From Brachypodium distachyon (taxonomy: Eukaryota; Streptophyta; Magnoliopsida; Poales; Poaceae): DNA of 64,000 bases. The stretch is taken from assembly GCF_000005505.3 (NCBI RefSeq), contig NC_016132.3:27146501-27210500 (forward strand), in the 5' to 3' direction. This document shows, piece by piece, positions 23,043-32,700 of the stretch (positions are counted from its first letter, which is position 1; each line of letters starts with the position of its first letter). The notes under the pieces were generated by a model that saw only the letters and a list, made by a program, of their open reading frames with translations, was not told the origin of the DNA and made no database searches. The translations under genes were made by a program, and so were the position numbers.

Positions 23043-26000
23043 ATGGAGGCAGACGGGTCACTGGAGTCTCGGCAGGAGTCCCACCTCGGCTTCGATCACG
23101 AGTCCCTGAAGGAACCGAGAGATCCCGAGAAGAGGAAGGGAGGATGGATCACCTTCCCTTTCCTTGCAGGTCTCTCTCTCTCTTTCTCCATGGCTTGCTC
23201 GATGAGTGTGTGTGATTTTGGAGTGTGGATCATATGAGGCATGTTAATTACACATTCTTGTTTGCTTGTGTGTGTTATGCCGGACATGCAGTGGCGATAC
23301 TGGGTCTTGGTTTGGCGACTGGGGGCGCGCTGTCCAACATGGTGGTCTACCTGATAAAGGAGTACAACGTGCCGAGCGTCGACGCGGCGCAGATCTCCAC
23401 CATCATCTCTGGCTCCATCAGCGTTGCCCCTGTGGCTGGCGCCATCGTTGCCGACGCCTTGTTCGGCTGCTACCCCATCGTCGCCGTCGCCATGGCCCTG
23501 TCTGTCCTGGTAACCACACTGACTCTACCTAGATAGTTCCTTCCTCCACGCGCTCTGTACATGTACATCGATGGTGACGTGACGTGATCCACTGATATAT
23601 ACGTACGTGGTGCAGTCCTTGATCATGTTCACGCTTACGGCGAGTATCCCCACCCTACGGCCGGCGGTTTGCCAGTTTGGCGCCGGGCAGCCGTGCGATC
23701 AGGCATCGACCGGGCAGATGGCGGCTCTGTACGGCGCCGTGTGCCTGCTGTGCCTGAGCGCGGCGGGGGCACGGTTCAACCAGGCGACCATGGGCGCCAA
23801 CCAGTTCGACGCCTCCGCCGACCGCGACGTCTTCTTCAACTGGTACTTCATCATGCTCTACGCGTCCTCCGTGCTCGGCGCAACGGTCATCGTCTACATC
23901 CAGGACACCGTGTCCTGGAGCCTCGGCTTCGGCGTCTCCTGCGCCGCCAGCGTCGTCGGCCTTGGGGCCCTGCTCCTCGGCGCGCGCTACTACCGGCAGC
24001 CCGCCGCTCAAGGTAGCCCGTTCACAGGGCTTGCCAGGGTGGTCGTCGCCGCAACAAGAAAGAGGAAGGTCAACCTTGTGGCGTCAGAGGAGTTGAAGTT
24101 TTACTACGGCATACGTAGTACCAGTAGCAGTGAAGGGGACGGCGAGGTTATTAGCGACGGCAACCTTGCACCGACCGACAGCTTTAGGTAATTAAGAAAC
24201 TTGACTCTACCTGTATATGCATGCTGATAAAATAATCATGTCATCTATATGATAAGATCACATAATTAGGAGTGTTGGACGGACCCTGTCCCAGCGGTGG
24301 GCTGGATAATAACTGCTCACTCCGATACTAAATTCTTATAGTCCCTCCGATCTATATTAATTGTCAAAATATTATATGTTTATAGATGTTTTTTAATATA
24401 GATATATTCATATTTGTGCATATTTAAGACAACTAATATGAGTCGGATGGAGTAGTAGTTTTAATTCAAATTTGAACTAGAACTACCACAATAATTTGGG
24501 ATGAGAGAGAGTAGTATTATAAGTGTTGACTAGTACACTGTCCGTGCGTTACCACGGCCTCTTAAACATGTGCACGCGAAAATTCATGTTTATACAAAAC
24601 ATAACAATATAATTGGACAATCAATCAAAATGATCTCGGGGTCGATGCTAGCAGCCGCGGCCATGGACATAGCATCCAGTCCACGCTGCCCGCCGGCCGT
24701 GGTTGGCGTCAGAAGGTCACGAAGCACGCGGTGGCGCAGTTCATGAGGAACTGCGCGGGGTGGATAGCGCCGGTCAGCCCTGGACCCCTTTACTCGTCTC
24801 TTCCACGAGAATCTAATCCGGCGCCGACGTGTATCACTGCAGGAAGGTGCTGCGCGGGCAGTTGAGTCGGCGGTGGCAGCCCGGAAAGGTAACGTTGTGG
24901 AAATAGGAAAAGAAAGGTTCGATGGAGTGTAAGGAGACACGAAAAATCAAGACAGGCACGGAAATTGATGCACGGCGGACGACGACGAAGGAAACCTTAC
25001 TGCTTTTATTATTATATTAGGGATTATTAGGGATTAGGGATTAGGGATAGGGATTAGGGATAGATATGTTTACAATTTCCTTAAACCTTAATTTTTTTGG
25101 CTTATATGACAAAAACCATATATTTTATAATATGAAAAGGTAGAAGTACATAAAGACCGTGAATTATATTCCGGATTACCAAATGGACAAGAAACAAGCA
25201 GATAAGGTATGTAAAATAAATGCCGGCACACATGCAGGCAATTCGCCCACGTAATAATTCAGCAACTAGCTAGTACGCCAGAATACAGAAATGTTGTATT
25301 CTTATGCGGATTCGATTGAGTATGTGACTAAATTTAGACAGCATCTATCTGTGGCTTTGTGGTTGCATCGGCGCTAGCATAAATGCTGTTTGCTTAACAC
25401 CATCGCCTCCTCCCGCCAAAAAGAAGAATAAACAAATAACATCATCGCGCCTTTTGCCTCAAATTTATATTCTGGTGATCTCGAAGGATCGATCGCGCGC
25501 AAGGACCGGTCGTACACCACACCAGCACTTTATTCCAAATCACTAGCCTTCCCAGAGTATTCGCTCCAATCATTAATTGTTTTTTTAAGATTAAAATGAT
25601 AGCTTGTATAAATAGAAAAGGCATATTTTGGGGATTTAGTACATGCAAATTAACTAGAAGATCAAATCACAATGAACTGTATATATGTAAATATATTGTC
25701 ATGTGCTCGGCCAGAGAACTAAGTGATTACTCCTTCCAGTTTACAAAAAAAATGGGTAATTTCTTAGAAATTTCTTCAGTCCAATATTTCAAAACTTTGG
25801 ACACTACTATCATTTTAAATATTTATATTTATATATCAAGTATATATATGTATATTTTTGTCTCGAAAAATATTTCTACAGTATTATTATTATTTAATTA
25901 GGTTTTACAGATATACTATGATAGATCTGATATACTCCATCCGTTCCATAATTCTCGTCGAAATATTACATGTATCTAGACACCTTTTAGGAATAGATAC

Positions 26001-28407
26001 ATCTATTTTTGTTCAAATTTGAGACAAGAATTATGGAGGGAGTATAAATTATTGGTCAATGTTAGATTTTCTTTAAGACCGTATCATTATCGAAAACGTC
26101 ACATTTTTTGAACTAGAGTGGTACATTCCAAGATCATGTGACGCGAACATGTCAATATTTTCGAAATTTCAGATGATTAAATAAGTCACACCTGCAAAGA
26201 TAAACTATATTACAATAGCAACTCTCATTCTTAACTTAATTATCGTGATTTCTACATCAACATTAATTCTCTTGCACGCAGTGTTTTGCTTCGATATTGG
26301 CCTTTCTACTAGTGGTTTTCAGCATTGAATCAACCTTTCTATTGTTTTACTGTGTATTTGCGTATACCATTTTTAAGATGGCCATGCAAATCCGGACCTA
26401 GGGAGTATTTCAAGATTTAGTTTTGACTATGATTTCTTTCACTACAAGTTGACTAGTTCATACAAAATTGTCACTCCCTTGGTTTTGAAATATAAGATGT
26501 TTTGATTTTGTTATAAGTCAAATTTTTGAAGCTTTACAAAATTTATAGAAAAATCTACCAACATCTATTTCCTCTGGTTATTATGGATTGGTGGGAGTAC
26601 AACTCTAAATTAGTTCTATTAAATCTGGTATGATATACACTTTGATAGTATGATTTTTTGTTATTGCAAATGTTAGTATATTTTCTATAAACTAGGTCAA
26701 AATTTAAGAAATTTGACTTCAAATCTAAAACATCGTACTCCCTCCGTACAACAAAAGATGTCTCAAGTTTTTCAAAATTTAGATGTATCTAGACATAACT
26801 TAGTATATAGATGCATTCAAATTTAGTAAAAGTTAAGACATCTTTTGTTGTTGGACGGTGGAAGTATATTTACTATTGAAAAGATCTTTCGAATAAATCC
26901 AAGGGTATCAATTTTTTCTGACGAGTTACGCAGTACTCGTATAAGCTGACTAATCTTTGTGATGAGTTGGGTACAGAGCCTGAATGATTACTCCCTCCCG
27001 TTTTTTTTCACATGCATTTAATTAATTTGGTCAAACCTTTGAAATTTCAGCTGAGCAACTTTTTTTTGAGGAACGTGCAGAGGCAAAATCCTGCTACAAT
27101 ATATTAACAGAAAGGGCTATCTAAATCTATCAATCCAGACTTGAAAAACGCATAGGATTTGCTCTTGGTCCTATGAAAAACAAGAAAGATTTATTCCTAA
27201 AAATGCTACGGCAAAGATAAACGATGTTGTGGCAGCGATTCCAGAATACTAGCGGGTCGATTAGAACGTTTCAGAGAGTAGCAATTGAAAGCACCACGTG
27301 GCACGTACTGCCGTCTCCGTTTCATAATTTTTGTCGAGATATTATATGTATTTAGACTTTTTTTAGAAATAGATGCATGAATTTTCGGACAAATTTAAGA
27401 CAAGAGTTATGAAACGGAGATAATGAGATAAGACAGTGAGATAGTAAAATGAAAGATGGCGATCGGACGTCCGACCCCGGCATTTGGATGTATACGGGGT
27501 GTCTGTAGAACACGAGAAAGCACGGCAACTAACGGACAAGGACACTGACTTCCACACTGATCTGCATGATTGCATCTGCTCGTTGGCGTGCAGCTTTCTG
27601 AACCGTGCTGCAGCGATCACCGACGGCGACGTGGACGGCGCGGATGGCCGGGCGGTCCGGCCGTGGCGCATCTGCACGGTGCAGCAGGTGGAGGACTTCA
27701 AGACGGTGCTGCGCATCCTGCCGCTGTGGAGCTCAGCCGTGGTGCTCAGCATCTCCATCGGCGTGCAGATAAACTTCACCGTCCTGCAGGCGCTCGTCAT
27801 GGACCGGGCCGTGGGCCGCTTCACCGTGCCGGCGGGGTCCATGTTCGTGGGCAGCCTCATCTCCGTGGTCATATTCCTCGGCCTCCTCGACCGCATCCTC
27901 CTCCCACTCTGGAAGCGCCTCACCCGGGGCCACACGCCGACGCCGCTGCAGTGCGTGGGCGTGGGCCACGCGCTGACCGTGGCCAGCATGGCCGCGTCCG
28001 CCGTCATCGAGCGCAGCCGCACCGCCACGGTCCGCGCGCACGGCGAGGAAGGCAACCCGGCGTGGGTGTCGCCGCTGTCGGCGATGTGGCTGCTGCTGCC
28101 GTTCGCCGTGGCCGGGGCAGGGGAGGCGCTGCATTTCCCGGCGCAGGTGACGCTCTACTACCAGGAGTTCCCTCCGTCGCTCAAGAACACCGCCACGGGC
28201 ATGATGGCCATGATCGTCGCGCTCGGGTTCTACCTCAGCACCGCCGTCATCAACATCGTCCAGCGAGCCACCACGTGGCTGCCCGACAACATGAATGCTT
28301 CCAAGTTGGAGAACCTCTACTGGCTGCTCACCGCGTTGGTCGCCGTCAATTTCGGCTACTACCTGGTATGCGCAAAGCTCTACAGGTACCAGAACATCGG
28401 CAAGTGA
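23043..28407 (+). CDS. NRT1/PTR family (NPF2/NAXT-like) transporter, 4 exons, 576 aa
   Basis: Membrane transporter of the major facilitator superfamily. Exons 23043-23169, 23292-23509, 23616-24187 and 27594-28407 join in phase to 577 codons including stop, the normal NPF length. The N-terminus KGGWITFPF, the run AAQISTIISGSISVAPVAGA, and the exon 3 pattern TLTASIPTLRP...ATMGANQFD...FFNWYF...SWSLGFGVS resemble the NPF2 clade that contains the nitrate excretion transporters (NAXT). The ExxER/K motif of TM1, linked to proton coupling in most NPFs, is absent (AILGLGLATGG instead), as in NAXT proteins as I recall them. Exon 4 carries the second half and ends in KLYRYQNIGK. Intron 3 is 3.4 kb and packed with MITEs. 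Nitrate as substrate is inference from clade. A TATA box lies 80 bases upstream of the ATG. Confidence 0.93.
24339..24454. mobile_element. Stowaway-like MITE, NPF intron 3
   Basis: TAGTCCCTCCGATCTATATT at the left is matched by an inverted AATATGAGTCGGATGGAGTA at the right, with TA at each end. Confidence 0.65.
24527..25062. mobile_element. Unclassified repeat with captured GC-rich segment, NPF intron 3
   Basis: The motif CTAGTACACTGTCCGTGCG at the left and TATTATTATATTAG at the right are ends I associate with a common grass transposon family. The interior, 24,640-24,900, is far more GC-rich than the intron around it. 25,016-25,062 is a short degenerate array of GGGATTA units, not the canonical plant telomere repeat. 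Confidence 0.4.
25933..26044. mobile_element. Stowaway MITE, NPF intron 3
   Basis: TACTCCATCCGTTCCATAAT pairs with ATTATGGAGGGAGTA; TA borders and an ACATGTATCTAGACA core as in related copies. Confidence 0.8.
26475..26745. mobile_element. Larger Stowaway-like MITE, NPF intron 3
   Basis: The left arm CACTCCCTTGGTTTTGAAAT, continuing AAGATGTTTTGA, returns inverted near 26,720 as TTCAAATCTAAAACATCG. It abuts or overlaps the next MITE at 26736, suggesting nested or adjacent insertion. Confidence 0.5.
26736..26866. mobile_element. Stowaway MITE, NPF intron 3
   Basis: TACTCCCTCCGTACAACAAA pairs with TTTGTTGTTGGACGGTGGAAG followed by TA; the arms continue AGATGTCTCAAG / GTTAAGACATCT. Confidence 0.75.
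27306..27422. mobile_element. Stowaway-like MITE just before NPF exon 4
   Basis: GTCTCCGTTTCATAATTTTT pairs with AGAGTTATGAAACGGAGAT. It ends about 170 bases before the exon 4 acceptor, so it may lie close to the branch point and polypyrimidine region. Confidence 0.6.
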
Positions 28408-29350
28408 CGAACACTAGTTGCTCCCTGATGTATTTGCATGCTTAATTTGTGGAATCATCATTAAGAGCTAGATGAACAGATGCTTGTTTTATGTTCTTTA
28501 GGGATATATGCTTCTTGTATGTTTTGTGAACCCGTGCCGTGAGAAAATCTTGCTGGGCAATAAGCCATCACATTCCCAGTTCCAGAATCCCACGTCTCTT
28601 CGCCTCCTGTCTCTGCAACTCCCCAGTCACTGGTCCCGTCTCCTTGATCCTTCCACCACCGCTGGGGAGAGATAGCGCCACCGCGTGCCATGGCGCTACA
28701 GCAGCACGCAGGGTCGCCGACTTGTGGGGTGCTAACAGAGGCGCTCAGGTGGGGGGGATGCATATTGAAGTGTGCCTTTTTTGAGAGAGAATTTAATTAA
28801 GTGTGCCTTTGATGCCAATATGCTGCCTAAGAAAAATCAGCATACATCATCATGACAGGTATATTAAAAAATCAAAATTAATTGGAACTCTAGAACTCAA
28901 AGGTATAACTCCACCATTTCATTTGTATAGTTTTATTGCACATGATTTTTTGTTATGTAAACTTAGCCACACCTTCAAATTCGTCGCCACCACCCAAACG
29001 GCTGAAGCAGAACATCCAGTTTGGCTCGTGACCGGGACGCTGCCTGATATTTACCTAGGACGGACGGTGGGCGAAACTGTTGGCTGACAGACCACTGGAA
29101 ATTCTCCGCCTTTCACACCACCGAAATGTACGAGAATCAACGACAGACACCGGCAAAGAAAGAAAAAGATGCGTTTTGTACTCATTTTCTGCATCTGTGG
29201 CTGGGGTCTCTGTTATGTTGGGAAAGAGTCACAATTATGAGTGTACATCGATCACAAATTCACAATAGGGTCGCCAATCACACATGCCGCGTGCAGTACG
29301 TCCGCCAAAGAGAAAAGCCGGAATCTTACATCTTTTGCAGTGAATCATCG
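28408..29350. other. Intergenic stretch after the NPF gene
   Basis: Contains the NPF 3' UTR and a short GC-rich block at 28.55-28.75 kb with open frames on both strands but no recognisable product. No RNA gene was seen. Confidence 0.4.
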
Positions 29351-29463
29351 TACTGCCTCACATCATAAGTGATTCAAATTTTCACAAATATGGATGTATC
29401 TATATCCAAAAGACGTCCAGATACAAGTAATATTGCGTCACTTAATATGGGACGGAGGGAGTA
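29351..29463. mobile_element. Stowaway MITE (degraded left end)
   Basis: The right end CACTTAATATGGGACGGAGG then GAGTA is canonical; the left end TACTGCCTCACATCATAAGT is its decayed partner. The interior matches the copy at 30155-30272. Confidence 0.7.
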
Positions 29464-29541
29464 CATTATTTAGCACGTCCCCATTTATATGGACTGTCAA
29501 TTTGGCTGTGTCTGTGACTTGTGAGAATCGTAGCCCAGTTA

Positions 29542-29728
29542 GAGCACCTTCAATGCAAGGTGCTTAAGATAGTGTTACAAAATTAAACCGGTTTATTTTC
29601 AAACACCAGTGCTTATTTCTATACTAGAGGTGTCTAATTAAGCACCTGTCCTGTAGAACACATGCTTAGACAAAAACCGGTTTATTTTGTGCAAGCACCT
29701 CCCTAAGCAACTTGCATTGAAGATGCTC
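29542..29728. mobile_element. Tourist (PIF/Harbinger) MITE inserted at a stop codon
   Basis: The ends GAGCACCTTCAATGCAAGG and (reverse complement of the right end) GAGCATCTTCAATGCAAGT are clear inverted repeats. TTA flanks both sides, at 29539-29541 and 29729-29731, the 3-base target of PIF/Harbinger transposases. On the minus strand the right TTA is the TAA stop codon of the GGCT-like gene. The 187-base element therefore begins the gene's 3' UTR. Confidence 0.85.
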
Positions 29729-32700
29729 TTAGCCGCCGTAGCGGCTTTTTAGGGATTCAGGAGGCTCCTCTTCCATGATGCCAGCTCCCGTCGTGGCCAA
29801 GTATTCCCTTATTGTGGTTTTCCGGTCACCCAGATAGGTGTGGTCTAAGAAGCTACTGTATGCTGCTTCTCCGAGATTTTTTGCCGCAAGAACACTGCAA
29901 GCACAATGAGAACTATGAGTCGTGCCTGTAATATCGAATGGATCAGGCTTTTGCACGCCTAGCTAAACTGATAGTGACAGCTATAGAACATGCGTTGCTG
30001 CTGGATGACTAGAATGTTAAAAGCAATACTTCCTTTTAGCTTCATAAATACTGTAAAATCTTGCTTCCAGATGACACAAAGCAGTGATATCATTTTGCTT
30101 AAGGAATGCTCATTGCTTTGAGATGTCATTCATGTGCTGTACCATGAAAACAAATACTCCCTCCGTCCCATATTAAGTGACTCAAATTTGCCTAAATATG
30201 GATGTATCTATATACTAAAATACGTCTAGATACATGTAATATTTCAGCATTTAATATGGGACGGAGGGAGTATATGGCTACAATAATATCGGTGCAATGG
30301 TGGAGTTAATGCGTGTAGTGGTGTACAGTGCCAGTATTGCACAAGATAACCGTGGGGTTATTGGAGAACAAATAAGGAGGAAGCAACCATGAGATGGAGC
30401 AAATAATATCATTAAAAAGCACTTGATATTTACCAATGCCTAAGATATAGGCGACAGGGCAGAATATCATCCCGCCATATTTTATCAATGTTGTATCGTC
30501 CGTAGTGTTGGTTATATATCTCCTTGCTTCCTGCAGAAAGAATAGCTAGTGTTTAGGAATCAGATTACTGTTCAGGGCTGTTTAGGAATCATATTTTATC
30601 AATGGAATTAGGAATCAGATTACGGTCAGGGCTGTTTCATGCAATTAGCTAAAAGTAAACAACTTGTACACTGAAGTACAACAGCGGTCCTGAAACTATT
30701 TCAAGGGTAACACTTAGGTCCTGGTACTTTGGAACATAAATTTCAGGTCCTCAAACATAATTAGTGATTCACTTGGGTCCTAAGTGTGTATTTGGCTGTT
30801 TAATCCTGCACTGCTAGCGTTTGATGTCAATTCTTCCCACCCTGATCTGTTGGGAAATATTTTGGAGTTCGAATGAGGTCTCCAACTGCTTTTTCTCAAA
30901 AAAAAAAAGGACTCCAACTGCTACAGGGATCTAACTGCAAACATTCAGGGCCCTTCGGCTGACCTATATGGAATTATGGAGCATGTACAGTGCGGACTTG
31001 GTCAAACGCCAGCACTGCAGGGTTGGACGACAAATATGCACTTAGGACCCAAGTGAATCACTGATTGTACTTTCGGGGCCCAGATGATAGGTTTCAAAGT
31101 ACCAGAGCCTAAGTGTTACTCTCGAAAATAGTCGAAATAGTTTGAGGACACCCAGTGCGTCACTTTACTCCAGCTTCAGCTTGTATCCACATAAGAGGGA
31201 TCACTTTAACGTAAAAGTTGCTTAAAGTTTAATTCATCATCATACACATTCACTATTCGAACAAGATTAAAACATGTCTTTCTTAATTGCACTCTGAAGT
31301 TTACAACGATTCCTCTGTGTCCTGAATATTTTTTGGGGGAACATGATCCTGGGATGGGAAGTCTTACGTGTACTGTGAACCAGTTCTAAAATAATTTTAT
31401 CTTAAATATCAAAATATTACTATGACTAGTAAACGATTTATAGCTCATTGTATTAACCAAGAGCCATGCCCATGATAATTTATATAATCTTACCCTAGCT
31501 GGTCCACAATTACAATGACAAAGGCACTTAATATTATAATATATCTAAAAGAATCCCATAGTAAAAATCATTCTCATAAGTCATATCATAAATTAAGACG
31601 AACATGCAACAATTTTTTATAGTTACTTTTATCAAATACTGTAGTACATAGCTTACATAACAGAACAATATGCCATTGGACACAAGATGGTGAAAGAGAT
31701 GTCACCACTAAAATGTATCATTTGACTTAAAGAGATGCCAGGTCAAGACAAACAATCTTTTTATCAAAACATGGAAAAAAAATGCATCCTACCGTATCAT
31801 CAATATTCAAACACACAAACTGAGATGCTCATAACACAGATATCAATATCATTATAGAGTTAGTAGCATGTCATTAAATGAAATGCAGAACTGAAAGAAA
31901 ATTGAGTGACATAGATTCGACCTTTGCATCTCACTTGGAAATATTCTTCGTCGCTATAGCGTGCACAGACAACCTGAGGCAATAAATCCCAGAAAGAATA
32001 ACAATTATTCCATTACATGAATCAGCAGCAAAGATCAATCAGAAAATTAAGCTAAAATTTCAGTCACAGAATATAAACCCTTACTGCAGGATTTGGAAAA
32101 GGAACTTGATCTAGTCCTTCAGGAACCACCTGAGAACACACATAGACATAAACAAAATTAACCCGAATTATAAGTCAGGACTGGAACAGCTTCAGGCTTG
32201 AGATGAAGAAACTGATAACGTCACCAAATTGACGCATGCACTGAATTAATTGGTCACGCACCACAAGAAATCTGAACTCATTCTCCCTCTCAATGAATGC
32301 TGGCACCTGCAGATATCTTAATTCAGTACGTCTGACTAGAAAGCTCATAAAAGCTCCGTCCTCATGAACAATAAGTTGCATGTTACAATAGAGTAAACAC
32401 AATACCTCCTCCTCCTTGATTTCAAACACAGTGACAACTATCATTTCACCCTCACATTGCTCCACGCTTAAGCTTGAGAACTCCTACATGAGAGCCCAAT
32501 ACTCAGGTGAAAAATAGAATTTTATGGAAATGCAACTTCCTGGCAGAAGTGCACACATGACACAAGACTCTACATCTTCAAACATATAAATCCAACATCA
32601 TCCTTTTTGTTATCTCAATAAAACACTATTTTTCTCCGTGGTCATAGACAGCAAAAGGAAGAATGCACATGCTTCAGAAAACCTGCTTGACCAGAAACCA

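Noticed and set aside
25016..25062. Telomere-like array
   Set aside because: Units read GGGATTA/GGGATA, not TTTAGGG, and the array is under 50 bases inside an intron. A simple repeat at a transposon end is a better reading.
27570..28445. 291-codon plus-strand frame overlapping NPF exon 4
   Set aside because: It is the +1 shadow of the transporter exon, rich in His/Arg/Gly/Pro, with no motif of its own.
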